Assembly: GCF_009741275.1 (NCBI RefSeq)
Contig: NZ_WOWS01000004.1
Location: forward strand, 1 to 64,000
From: Winogradskyella endarachnes
Lineage (GTDB): Bacteria; Bacteroidota; Bacteroidia; Flavobacteriales; Flavobacteriaceae
Reading direction: 5' to 3'
Length of the DNA: 64,000 nt
The notes beneath the pieces are model-generated. The model saw nothing but the letters and a program-made list of their open reading frames with translations. It was not told the DNA's origin and did no database searches. Shown one piece after another: positions 43,898 through 53,900 of the stretch; the first letter of the stretch is position 1, and the number at the start of each line of letters is the position of its first letter. The position numbers and the translations under genes are program-made.

Positions 43898-44455
43898 ATG
43901 AAAAAAGTATTTAAAATTATTTTAGTATTAGCGGTAGTGTTAGGCTCATCTACTAGCTACGCAAACGAAGTTTTAAAAGTTGAATCAGCTTTTAAATACG
44001 TTAACAAAGGAAATCACATTTCTGTATCTGATGCTTTTGGAGAAGTCATTTACAGTGGAGAAATTAATAATAGTGGAAATTTAATCTCATTATACGACTT
44101 TAGCCAATTAAAAAATGGTAAATATGATGTAGAAGTTACTAGTGGCTATAAAATTGAAGTAAGCACTATTGAGGTAAATGATAGTATTGTATCAATATTA
44201 GAAACTAACAAAAAAACAATACACAAACCTGTTGTAAGACAAGAAAACGCTTCTATTCTAATAACAAAATTAGCGTTAGAAGGTGAAACAATGGAAATAG
44301 AACTATATTTTGAAGGTGAATTAATTCATACAGAATCATTAGCAGGAGACACTGTTTTAAGTAGAGTTTATAAACTAGATGAAAGCCAAAAAGGAAGCTA
44401 TTCAACAATTATTAAATCTAACGATAGAATATTTATTACCAATTTTAACCTCTAG
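43898..44455 (+). CDS. Secreted small beta-rich protein, paralogue B
   Basis: A 185-residue protein of exactly the same length as paralogue A, with a signal peptide (about 1-23) and the same block order: KYVNKGNHISVSDAFGEVIY, LYDFSQLKNGKYDVEV, MEIELYFEGELIHTESLAG and a final KSNDRIFITNFNL. A tandem duplication with preserved length and promoter implies both copies are used. Function unknown. Confidence 0.75.
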   Translation: MKKVFKIILVLAVVLGSSTSYANEVLKVESAFKYVNKGNHISVSDAFGEVIYSGEINNSGNLISLYDFSQLKNGKYDVEVTSGYKIEVSTIEVNDSIVSILETNKKTIHKPVVRQENASILITKLALEGETMEIELYFEGELIHTESLAGDTVLSRVYKLDESQKGSYSTIIKSNDRIFITNFNL

Positions 44456-44482
44456 TGATACATTAAGATTTAAATTTTAAAT

Positions 44483-44516
44483 AAAAAGTGGATGTTTATA
44501 ACGTCCACTTTTTTTT
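44483..44516 (+). terminator. Intrinsic terminator after paralogue B
   Basis: AAAGTGGA / TCCACTTT stem (around 44487-44510) with flanking A- and T-runs, about 30 bases after the stop. Confidence 0.88.
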
Positions 44517-44616
44517 GTATTCACATTTTATAACTAATAACAATATGTTAAATGTGTAGCAAATTAACTCTAATATATACAAAATTACCTATTGGAATTA
44601 GAGCTAATTATCTATT

Positions 44617-44682
44617 GGTTAATTTAGCATACATTTTAGCCAAAATTGATGTTTTCTACATACTTAATGTTATTTAAATTTG
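44617..44682 (+). promoter_or_regulatory. Fixed-spacing promoter element, copy 3
   Basis: GGTTAATT (44617-44624), 25 bases, TGTTTTCT (44650-44657), 17 bases, TAAATTTG (44675-44682, -7). Intact in all blocks although no ordinary gene follows. Confidence 0.7.
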
Positions 44683-44689
44683 TATAAGC

Positions 44690-44849
44690 ACTTAGTTATT
44701 AAGGAAGAGATAAAATGAAGGTTTGATTATAGTGCAAAAAAGATGAAAACAAAGTTTCATCTATTAGTTAGAATATAAATTGTTGTTTATATATTATTAG
44801 TTTATTTATTTAGTTAAAAAAGTGGGTAGTAGAGAACCCACTTTTTTTT
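44690..44849 (+). ncRNA. Putative short transcript of about 150 nt between promoter copy 3 and a terminator
   Basis: Transcription from copy 3 should start near 44690 and would end at the terminator at 44815-44849. The only frames are tiny: an ATG giving MKV then stop, and an ATG giving 11 residues (MKTKFHLLVRI) that resembles the first residues of the paralogues' signal peptides. It could be a small RNA, a leader-peptide RNA, or the relic of a third paralogue that has lost its body while promoter and terminator stayed intact. Expression is not shown. Confidence 0.4.
44815..44849 (+). terminator. Intrinsic terminator ending the putative short transcript
   Basis: Stem AAGTGGGT / ACCCACTT (44820-44827 and 44836-44843) with A-run and long T-run. 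Its architecture is like the terminators after paralogues A and B. Confidence 0.9.
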
Positions 44850-44997
44850 GTTTAAAACTCTTTAGTTTATTTATTAATAATATTCTGTAAGTGAAAATAC
44901 TATCCTTTCTACTAAAGTAAATCTACTTTTATATTGCAATCTATAATTTCCTTGATTTAAAACTTTCTTGACTTGTAAATTATGTCTTAAAATGTTA

Positions 44998-45063
44998 GGT
45001 TAATTCTGTACAGTTATTAGGTAAAAGTATTGTTTTCTGCTGTTTAAACAGGTTTTACATTCG
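44998..45063 (+). promoter_or_regulatory. Fixed-spacing promoter element, copy 4
   Basis: GGTTAATT (44998-45005), 25 bases, TGTTTTCT (45031-45038), 17 bases, TACATTCG (45056-45063), a -7 element with one mismatch to TAnnTTTG. It lies 22 bases before the ATG of a 40-residue frame. Confidence 0.65.
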
Positions 45064-45085
45064 CCCAAAATTAACATCTATAATT

Positions 45086-45208
45086 ATGTATCAGCTTTAC
45101 AAAATACAATTGCTAATAATGAGCCCACTGGTTATCGCTAGCTTTATTTTACTAGCACCACTTTATTTTATTAATAAATTAACCTCTAAGAAAACGGATC
45201 AAAGGTAA
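45086..45208 (+). CDS. Single-span membrane peptide (40 aa)
   Basis: The ATG frame encodes MYQLYKIQLLIMSPLVIASF, continues as a hydrophobic helix (ILLAPLYFI) and ends in a basic tail (NKLTSKKTDQR). It is a classic small inner-membrane peptide with positive C-terminus. It follows promoter copy 4 by 22 bases and ends 4 bases before a convergent gene. Position and composition support coding; no homologue is recognised. Confidence 0.5.
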   Translation: MYQLYKIQLLIMSPLVIASFILLAPLYFINKLTSKKTDQR

Positions 45209-45212
45209 CATT

Positions 45213-45995
45213 CTATTTACCAGGAAAATCAGCTTTACGTTTTTCTAAGAAAGCCGTAGTTCCTTCCACAAAATCCTCAGTACCAAAGCATTTTCCAAAT
45301 TGCGTAATTTCTACTTTATAACCATCTTTACCATCTTTGTAATTGGCATTAATAGCCTTAATAGCTTTACCTATAGCAACAGAAGAGTTTCGCATAATTT
45401 TACCAGCTAACTTCTCTGCAAATGGCAACAACTCATCTTGTGCTACAACATGGTTTATTAATCCATAATTAAGGGCTTGGTTAGCATCAATCATAGTAGC
45501 TGTCATAATCATTTCCATGGCTCTACCTTTACCAACTAATTGCGGCAAACGTTGTGTGCCTCCATAACCAGGAATAAGACCAAGTGAGGTTTCTGGTAAT
45601 CCCATTTTTGCATTAGTACTAGCAATTCTAAAGTGGCTTGCCATTGCCAGTTCTAAACCTCCACCAAGTGCAAAACCATTAACTGCTGCAATTACAGGCG
45701 TTTTTAGATTTTCAACAAAATCAAATAATAATTCATGACCCTTTGCGGCTAATTTATCTCCAGCTTTTACATCAAAATCTGCAAACTCACTAATATCAGC
45801 TCCTGCAACAAAAGCTTTTTCGCCACTACCTGTAATAATAATTACTTTAGTATTTCTATCCTTATCAGCTGCATCAAATCCATAGTGCAGTTCTTTAATA
45901 GTATCTCTATTTAAAGCATTTAACTTTTTAGGCCTATTAATTGTAATTGTAGTTATGCCATTAGAGACAGTTGTTAAAATATTATCGTAGTTCAT
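45213..45995 (-). CDS. Enoyl-CoA hydratase/isomerase family protein
   Basis: A 260-residue crotonase-fold enzyme. It has the oxyanion-hole segments AFVAGADISEF and GFALGGGLELAMAS, and the second catalytic region LPETSLGLIPGYGGTQRLP with the Glu residues of hydratases. It hydrates trans-2-enoyl-CoA in fatty-acid beta-oxidation or a related CoA pathway. Stand-alone here. Confidence 0.92.
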   Translation of the reverse strand: MNYDNILTTVSNGITTITINRPKKLNALNRDTIKELHYGFDAADKDRNTKVIIITGSGEKAFVAGADISEFADFDVKAGDKLAAKGHELLFDFVENLKTPVIAAVNGFALGGGLELAMASHFRIASTNAKMGLPETSLGLIPGYGGTQRLPQLVGKGRAMEMIMTATMIDANQALNYGLINHVVAQDELLPFAEKLAGKIMRNSSVAIGKAIKAINANYKDGKDGYKVEITQFGKCFGTEDFVEGTTAFLEKRKADFPGK

Positions 45996-46114
45996 TCTAA
46001 AAGATTTTTTACAAAAAAAGTAGTCTTGTTGTTTAATAATCTGTGCTTTACATTTTTTTTTAAAACACTTAGCGTAATTGAAGAGTTGCTAAAACACTTA
46101 TTAATTAACTGTGT

Positions 46115-47572
46115 CTATTGGTTTTTAGGAAAACTAACAGTGAAAATAGTGCCTTTACCTAACTCTGATGTAAAGATAATACTTCCTTTGTAAGTTTCTA
46201 CAATGTTTTTAACCATGGCTAAACCTAATCCCATACCACTAGACTTTGTTGTAAATTTAGGTTCAAATATTTTAGACTTGGTTTCTTCTTCTATACCATC
46301 ACCATTATCTTCTACAGTAATATTAACATTATACTCATCACTAAATACACGTACTAAAATTTTAGGATTTTGATGCTCATTAGAAATCGCCTGAATACCA
46401 TTTTTAACTAGGTTAGTTACCACTCTAATAAGTTGTGTTCTATCGAACTTAGCCATAATTTCATCATCTTCAGAATGAAATTCTATATAACTCTCATTAA
46501 AAATATCGAGAGCTAATTTTACAATATGCACCACGTTTAAATCTTCACTTTTTTGAGCGGGCATTTTAGCAAAATTAGAAAAAGCAGAAGCAATAGAACT
46601 CATAATATCAATTTGCTGAATTAGCGTATTACTATATTCATTAACTTTTTGATGTATGTTCTCATCTTTAGGATTAAACTTACGCTGAAAACTTTGCACT
46701 GTTAACCGCATGGGTGTTAACGGGTTTTTAATCTCGTGTGCTACTTGCTTTGCCATTTCTCTCCAAGCCTGTTCACGCTCATTAGTTGCCAAGACCACAG
46801 CACTAGCTTCTAACTCATCAATCATACTATTATATGAATTGACTAAAGTTTCAATTTCTGCACTGGTAGATTTTATTTGTATTTTCTTATTTCTTTTTTC
46901 TAAACGAGTTTCATTCATTTTATCACTAATGGTTCTTAGTGATTTGGTGATAAATTTTGATATAAAATAAGCGAAAATTATGGCTACCAAAATTAGAACA
47001 ACGTATGCCAATGATAAACGAATTAAAAACTCTTTAAGTTCTTTGTTTAAAAAATCATCATTTTCTAAATATGGTAAGTTTAAAATAGCTAAATTCTTAA
47101 ATTTCTCATCGGTTATATAGGTGTAGGACGATTGAAATGTCTGTCCGGCTTCAACATTTTTCACTACATAACGATGCTCTAAAGTATTAGATAATGTGTT
47201 TAAAATTTCAGGATCCAAGCAGAGGTCTGTGGTATCTCTTTGAATGGTTCTTTTTGAACTTTTTAGCAACTGACCATCTAAATCATATAAATTAATCTGA
47301 AGATTATGAATAGCATCAATATCAAATATTTCCTCTTTAAAAATTAATGGAATATTTTCAGTTGTAACAGGATAGGTAGTTTCTCTTATAACAAAATTTA
47401 TGCTTTGCTTTATAGCTTTTTCTTTGCGCTCTAAACGCTCTCTATGATAATCTTTTGCTTCTTCCCTATATTGGTATATAGTAACAGCCGCTATTAATAC
47501 CGAAGCTACCAATACCAAAAGAACCATGTTTAAAATGATTCTGGCTCTTAAAGAAAGACGTTTTTTATTCAT
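46115..47572 (-). CDS. Membrane sensor histidine kinase (NtrY-like)
   Basis: A 485-residue kinase with an N-terminal membrane segment, a periplasmic sensor (~about 40-185), a second membrane segment, a HAMP-like linker (TKSLRTISDKMNE), a HisKA helix with phospho-acceptor His in VAHEIKNPLTP, and an HATPase domain (NLVKNGIQAIS; VEDNGDGIEEE; GMGLGLAMVKNIVE). No response regulator is adjacent, so its partner is elsewhere. The signal is unknown. Confidence 0.92.
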   Translation of the reverse strand: MNKKRLSLRARIILNMVLLVLVASVLIAAVTIYQYREEAKDYHRERLERKEKAIKQSINFVIRETTYPVTTENIPLIFKEEIFDIDAIHNLQINLYDLDGQLLKSSKRTIQRDTTDLCLDPEILNTLSNTLEHRYVVKNVEAGQTFQSSYTYITDEKFKNLAILNLPYLENDDFLNKELKEFLIRLSLAYVVLILVAIIFAYFISKFITKSLRTISDKMNETRLEKRNKKIQIKSTSAEIETLVNSYNSMIDELEASAVVLATNEREQAWREMAKQVAHEIKNPLTPMRLTVQSFQRKFNPKDENIHQKVNEYSNTLIQQIDIMSSIASAFSNFAKMPAQKSEDLNVVHIVKLALDIFNESYIEFHSEDDEIMAKFDRTQLIRVVTNLVKNGIQAISNEHQNPKILVRVFSDEYNVNITVEDNGDGIEEETKSKIFEPKFTTKSSGMGLGLAMVKNIVETYKGSIIFTSELGKGTIFTVSFPKNQ

Positions 47573-47712
47573 TTAAATTAACTTATGATAAAGCGGTTTT
47601 AATTTTAAAAATATAAACTTAAATATAGCAATAATCAATCCAAAGACGGTAGTTGTAAATTCTAAAAATGAAAAACCCTAATATTTAGGAAAAATTAAGC
47701 ACCTTAATAAAA

Positions 47713-48261
47713 CTATGCTTCCGGATTTTTAGAACGAATATTTTTATAAAGCTTAAAGCCCAACATAATTAAAACACCCAAAACAACTAAACCAACAATT
47801 CCAAAAATCCAATTAATAGAATTTTTAAGAATCACTAAAAAAACAACGGCAAATAAAATAAAGGTTGCGCCTTCATTCCAAATTCTCATAAAACTAGAGG
47901 TTATTTTTACCTCATCATTTTGAAGTTGTTTATAATAAATGTGTGTTTTATAATGATAAATAAAAAGTAATAAGACAAATAGTAGTTTTACATTCATCCA
48001 TCCTTGCTGAAACCAACTCGGCATTAATATCATTAACCAAACCGCAAATAAAGTTGCTAATATTGCAGAAGGCCAAGTAATAATATACCACAAACGTTTA
48101 GACATTAATTTTAATTGCTTGCCTAAAATTTCCTTTTCTGGTGATGGTTTATGAAACGCTTCTATCTGATATACAAATAATCTAGGAATGTAAAATAAAC
48201 CCGCAAACCATGTAATTACAAATATGAGATGTAAGGATTTTATGTAGTTGTAATATTCCAT
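47713..48261 (-). CDS. hemJ: Protoporphyrinogen oxidase HemJ
   Basis: A 182-residue integral membrane protein with four to five transmembrane helices. SLHLIFVITWFAGLFYIPRL carries the conserved His of HemJ (UPF0093/CopD-like) and MNVKLLFVLLLFIYHY the conserved Lys region. It oxidises protoporphyrinogen IX to protoporphyrin IX before ferrochelatase. The start at 48261 gives the usual N-terminus MEYYNYIKSLH; an upstream ATG adds four residues. It lies near hemH, and the rest of the pathway is within 15 kb. Confidence 0.88.
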   Translation of the reverse strand: MEYYNYIKSLHLIFVITWFAGLFYIPRLFVYQIEAFHKPSPEKEILGKQLKLMSKRLWYIITWPSAILATLFAVWLMILMPSWFQQGWMNVKLLFVLLLFIYHYKTHIYYKQLQNDEVKITSSFMRIWNEGATFILFAVVFLVILKNSINWIFGIVGLVVLGVLIMLGFKLYKNIRSKNPEA

Positions 48262-48317
48262 GAGATTAAACAATAAATTGAAATTTATACAATAATGTAA
48301 AATTACAGATTAAAAGC

Positions 48318-49673
48318 TTACACTGTTGTTTTAGAGTTAAGATTTAAATTAACTTCACGATACAAAAAATAAGCTGTTACAAGTGTAGAAAGTAAATCTG
48401 CAATAGGAAATGATAACCAAATGCCAAATTCTCCTAAATATAATGGCAAAATATACATTAACGGAATAAAGAAAATAGCTTGCCTGGTTAATGTTAATAA
48501 CAACGCTGGTAAAGCTTTACCTACAGCCTGAAAATATGCTGCTCCAATAAGCTGAAGTGCTAAAATTGGTACAGCTGCAAACGTCCATCTCATATTACTT
48601 GGTGTTTCTCTAATAACATGGACATCTGTTGTAAACCATTTAGTTATAACTTCAGGAAAAAACATAAGACCAATAAAAACAAGCGTTCCTAATATAGTCG
48701 CATACTTAATAGCTGTGTATATTACTTCTTTAACTCTATTGTATTTTTTTGCACCAAAATTAAAACCTGCAATAGGTATAAAACCTTGGGTAATACCAAA
48801 AACAGGAAATAAGGCAAACATGCTTAATCTTCCTATAATGGCGTAGGTTGTAACAGACGTTTCGCCTCCAAAATCGTAAAGTGCATTATTAACTAATAAA
48901 AACGTTACACTTACAACGGCTTGTCTGGCTAAGGTTACAAAACCCAAAGACCCAATTTCTGAAACTATAGCTTTATTAAAACCAAAATGCGAAAGATTAA
49001 TTTTTAACTCAGAATTTACAGATAAAAAATACCAGAATATAAATAAGAATGCAACAATGTATGATCCAGTTGTTGCCCAAGCTGCTCCAGCCATTCCGTA
49101 ATCTAAAACATTAATAAAAACATAATCTAAAACTAGGTTTCCAACAGATGGAATTAACATAGCATACATGGCAAATTTTGGTTTACCTTCTGCTCTTATT
49201 ACATTATTACCCAACATTACAAATCCCAAAACAGGAACACCGTAAAGTATAATTTCGTAATAGATTTTTGCTGGTTCAAAAATGTTTCCTTTACCTCCAA
49301 AAGCTGGTATTAATGTATCAACAAAATACACGCCAAAAACAGCAAATGTAATTGTAAACAAAAATGTAAGAGACAACTGATTACCAAAGGTCTTTAGGGC
49401 TTTTAGTTTATTATCTGCGCCTAAGGCTCGAGAAATTATTGAAGAACCTCCAACACCAATAGCCATACCCAATGCCGCTATAAAGAAAGAAACTGGTAGC
49501 ACAACATTTATAGCCGCAATGGCTGTAGAGCCAATCCAATTACCAACAAAAATAGTATCTACTAAAATATTAAGTGACATTACCAGTATACCAATAGCCG
49601 CAGGCACGGCTTGCTTTATTAGTAATTTACCTATAGGTTCTGTTCCTAAATCTTGTGAAGACACTTTTGCCAT
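48318..49673 (-). CDS. MATE-family efflux transporter
   Basis: A 451-residue membrane protein with twelve transmembrane segments and the two MATE repeats (AVPAAIGILVMSLNILVDTIFVGNW at the start; ALPALLLTLTRQAIFFIPLMY near the end). It exports cationic compounds using a Na+ or H+ gradient; the substrate is unknown. It overlaps the hemH stop by one base (ATG/TAA), so the two are translated from one message. A porphyrin or haem-intermediate export role is conceivable but only a guess from context. Confidence 0.92.
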   Translation of the reverse strand: MAKVSSQDLGTEPIGKLLIKQAVPAAIGILVMSLNILVDTIFVGNWIGSTAIAAINVVLPVSFFIAALGMAIGVGGSSIISRALGADNKLKALKTFGNQLSLTFLFTITFAVFGVYFVDTLIPAFGGKGNIFEPAKIYYEIILYGVPVLGFVMLGNNVIRAEGKPKFAMYAMLIPSVGNLVLDYVFINVLDYGMAGAAWATTGSYIVAFLFIFWYFLSVNSELKINLSHFGFNKAIVSEIGSLGFVTLARQAVVSVTFLLVNNALYDFGGETSVTTYAIIGRLSMFALFPVFGITQGFIPIAGFNFGAKKYNRVKEVIYTAIKYATILGTLVFIGLMFFPEVITKWFTTDVHVIRETPSNMRWTFAAVPILALQLIGAAYFQAVGKALPALLLTLTRQAIFFIPLMYILPLYLGEFGIWLSFPIADLLSTLVTAYFLYREVNLNLNSKTTV

Positions 49674-50710
49674 TATTTGGCCATAGTTTCAGCATTTACC
49701 CACTCGTCTGTAATATTTGCAAGTACTTGCGCAAAATCATCGCGCTCATTAAGGCACGGAATAACAGTGAATTCTTCTCCTCCCATTTCGTGAAAAATCT
49801 CCTTACCTTCCATGGCAATTTCTTCTAAAGTTTCTAAACAATCACTTACAAAAGCAGGTGTTACAATCGCCATTTTTTTAACACCCTCCTTTCCCATTCT
49901 CTCAATAGTACGATCTGTATATGGCTTTAACCATGGGTCAAAACCAAGCCTAGATTGAAATGTTGTAGAATACGTTCCGTTTTTTAACCCTAGTTTTTTA
50001 GCGACATTTACCGTTGTAATTTCGCATTGATGACGGTAACAGAACTCATGCTGCTTACTCCCTTTTTTAAAGCAACATTTTCCGTTCATTTTACAATTGC
50101 CATTGGTAATATCACTTTTTCTTATGTGTCGTTCTGGCACACCATGGTAACTAAAAAGAATATGCTCGTAATCTAAATCGTTTAAAACTTCTCCAATACT
50201 TTTAGAAAGTACATCTATGTAATCTTGGCGATGATAAAATGCAGGCGTTCTTGTAATTTTTACCTCAGGAAAAAATTCAGCAACCAACTCATCTATTTTT
50301 ACATCAATAGTTTCCGTAGTTGCCATAGCAAATTGAGGATACAATGGTACAGTTTTTATTTCAGTACAGCCTTTATCTACTAACTCTTGTAATCCTTTTT
50401 TAATAGTCATGCTTCCATAACGCATGGCTAGTGCCACAGGATAATCTACTTTGTTTTGAAGCTTTTCTTGAAGTCGTTCTGACAAAACAATTAAAGGCGA
50501 ACCTTCCTCCCACCAAATTTTCTTGTATGCAGCGGCAGATGCTTTGGGTCTAGTATTTAAAATAATACCTTTTACTAATAATGTACGTGCTAATAATGGT
50601 AAATCTATAACACGCTCATCCATTAAAAATTCTCCCAAGTATTTCTTTACATCCTTTGGATTTGGACTATCTGGAGAGCCCAAATTGACTAATAAAATTC
50701 CTTTTGACAT
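49673..50710 (-). CDS. hemH: Ferrochelatase
   Basis: A 345-residue enzyme inserting Fe(II) into protoporphyrin IX. The catalytic His189 lies in FSYHGVPERH, and the conserved acidic pair lies in PAFVSDCLETLEEI. An inserted loop (about 206-229) holds five cysteines (NCKMNGKCCFKKG ... FCYRHQC), suggestive of metal or Fe-S binding. The length is standard. Head of a hemH-MATE operon, divergent from the TraB-like gene. Confidence 0.94.
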   Translation of the reverse strand: MSKGILLVNLGSPDSPNPKDVKKYLGEFLMDERVIDLPLLARTLLVKGIILNTRPKASAAAYKKIWWEEGSPLIVLSERLQEKLQNKVDYPVALAMRYGSMTIKKGLQELVDKGCTEIKTVPLYPQFAMATTETIDVKIDELVAEFFPEVKITRTPAFYHRQDYIDVLSKSIGEVLNDLDYEHILFSYHGVPERHIRKSDITNGNCKMNGKCCFKKGSKQHEFCYRHQCEITTVNVAKKLGLKNGTYSTTFQSRLGFDPWLKPYTDRTIERMGKEGVKKMAIVTPAFVSDCLETLEEIAMEGKEIFHEMGGEEFTVIPCLNERDDFAQVLANITDEWVNAETMAK

Positions 50711-50931
50711 GCTTTTTCTTTTCTAATACAAAAATACAACACTATTTACAATACTGTAAGAAGAACAGCATAGGTTTTATTTATAGTGATATCATCAAAT
50801 ATTTTATAAAATTTAAAGTTATTCTATTAATAATAAACTACTATAAATTTAACTTTTTAACGAGTTTTACTAATTATATATGGCTATTTAAAGGATTTAG
50901 ATATCTTTACAAGACTTGACAACTACATATT

Positions 50932-53900
50932 ATGAAAAAAACCCTATCGCTATTTCTTACTTTTTTTACAATAATCGCTTTCTCTCAACAAAAATATCAG
51001 AGCTTACTCTGGGAAATTTCCGGAAACGGACTAGAAAAACCATCTTACCTTTATGGTACCATGCACGTTAGCAAAAAAGTGGCTTTCCGTTTAGATGATG
51101 TATTTTACAAAGCATTAGAAGATAGTGATTGTATTGCTTTAGAATCTGACCCAACTACATGGCCTGGTTTTAATTATGAAATGATGTTAGACCAAATGAC
51201 TGCATACACAAACAATAACAATGAATTTTACACCAATTTGTTTAAGCTAATGCATCCAGAAGAAATGGCAATTAGAGGCTCGGTAAGAATGGATAATAAT
51301 GCTGTTAATGCGTATTTATATAGAAAAAATTATGGCTCAGATAATTTTGAAGAAGAAACCTATTTAGATATGTTTATTTTTCAGGCCGGTAAGAAAAATA
51401 ATAAAGATATATACGCTTTAGAAGATTTAGCAGAGTCTCGTTATTTAACAACTAAAGCTGCTTATAACGCTAACAAAAAGGAATTAGACCCTTGGGTACA
51501 GAAACTATACGCCAAGGAAAATCCCTATTTAATACAAGAAAACTTATATCGCGATAGAAACTTAGATTTATTAGATTCTATTGGTGCTGGTGTAAATACT
51601 GAATTCTATAGAGAGAACATGCTTTATATTCGTAATAAGAATATGGTAGTTGCATTAATAGAATTAATGCCAACCAAATCTGTTTTTGCCGGTGTAGGCG
51701 CAGCACATTTACCAGGTGAGCAAGGCATGATTAATATGCTACGCAAAAGAGGCTACACCGTAAAATCCTTAACCTCTGAGCAAACAGATTACAGTAAAAC
51801 CGAAAAAACTAAATTAGATAGTTTATTTATTCCTCCTGTACTCAAAAGGCATAGTACACCAGACAATTTTATTAGCATAAATACTTACGATGAATTACGT
51901 GAATTCTCTTATGGCGGACAAAAATATTATCTAGATCCAGACATGACTAATGGTGCATATTTAACCATGAATAGAATTAGTCGTTTTTTGTATTTACCAA
52001 ACGAAAAGGAAAATATCACTCTTCAGGATATAGACCATTTATTATACGAAGATATTCCGGGTGATATTATTAAAAAGGAAGAATTAACCGCACCTTATCC
52101 TGGAATCAGTATTGTAAACAAAACCAAAAAAGGTGAATTTCAGAAATATCATATTTATCAAACACCATTAGAAATTATTATTATAAAATTTGCTGGTAGA
52201 AGTGATTTTGTGCTTAAACATCAAAACAAAATATTCGATTCTATTACCTTAAAAACACCAACTAGCAAGACAAAACTATTTGTCTCACCTCACAAAAAAT
52301 TTCAAGTTGATTTCCCTGAGTATTATGTTTCAAGTAACATGAATAATTTCGGAAAAAAACTAATAGAAGGTTATAAAAATGATGCTTATTACTTTGTTGA
52401 AGAAGCCGTTTTAAACGACATATCTTATATTGAAGAAGATAGTTTTGAAGCTAAATATTTCCATCATGCTTTGTACAAAAATTACAAATTAGAAGAAAAA
52501 GAAGGTGGTTTTAAAGCTGGAGATTACAAAACCTATGAGTCTAAAGCGTTATTAGATGCTACTTCTCAAAAACATTTGCATTTAAAAACCATTGTAAAGG
52601 ATGGTAGTTATTATTTACTAGGTTATGTTGGCACTAAAGAAGATGATAAAAATGCTTTTTTTAAATCCTTTAAATTTAACAAAACTGACTACTCTGGTTT
52701 TAACAAAGTTATAGATACATCCTTGCATTTTTCTGTACATACCAACTCAAAAGCACCAGCTCCAAACCCTTATGGATACGGTTATGGTTACAATACTGGG
52801 AAAAAGGATAAAGCCTACGAGAAAAAAGTAAACGAAACAACATATTCTACACAGGCAAACGAGCAAATTTATATTACTAGAACTAAATATCACGACCTCC
52901 AAATGTTTCATAACATAGATAGTGTATGGGCTAATCTAGAAAAACAAGTTAATTATGGTGGCTATTATTTTGATGCTAAAAAAGGTTTTAAAATCTCTAA
53001 TCGAAACTCTACTAATAAAGATTCTATATATACCCATCGTTTTAGCTACACTGATTCTTCAAGTGCCAAACAAGTTTTGGTAAAAAATATTTTAAAGAAA
53101 GGTGTACTTTTTGAATTAAAGACCTTGGTAGATTCTATAAGTGGTCCTTCAAAATTTGTAACCGAATTTTACGACTCTTTTACACCTATTGATACACTTA
53201 TGGGGAAAAGCGTCCTTAAAGATAAAACCGGGCAATTTTTTGAAGCCTTAAGAGCAAAAGATAGTATTATTTTAGAATCTTATGGCTTAATTAAATTTAA
53301 GAAACATAACAGTAAAGAAATTGTATCTGTTTTAAAAGATTTTGAATTTGATAAAGAACGCTTAGACATAAAATCTTATTTAGTAGGGCAACTAATTGAA
53401 ATAGATTTAAAAAACAATCTTCCCTTTATTAAGCAATTGTATCTAGACAGTTATTCAGATACACAAACACAAACAGCAATTTTAGATGGTTTGTTTGAGT
53501 CTAATAATAAAGAGAACTATAATTTAGCTTTAGAATTAATGGAACGCGACTTGCCATTAGGAAGTGTTAGTAGTATGTTTTATAACTATTACAGAAAAGA
53601 TTCTTTACAATTAAAAGCAACGCTTTTTCCAAAAATATTAGAATATTCAACCATTTCAGAGTATAAACAACCCTTATACAATCTGTTGGCTAGAGTAAAA
53701 GATAGTGGCTATATAAAAACAAAATCTTATAAAAAATATAAGAATCAATTAATTAACGATGGTAAAATTGAAGTAAAACGTAGCTTAGGAAACAACAGTT
53801 ACGGTTATAACTCTTACTCCTATAGTTTGGCCACTTTTGTAAGACTTATTTTCCCATACAGAAAAGAACGATCAGCTCAAGATTTCTTTGAAAAACTACT

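Noticed and set aside
42904..45208. Toxin-antitoxin or contact-inhibition system
   Set aside because: The paralogues carry signal peptides and beta-rich domains with no toxin motif, and each has its own terminator. The 40-aa peptide has a basic tail but nothing links it to known toxins.
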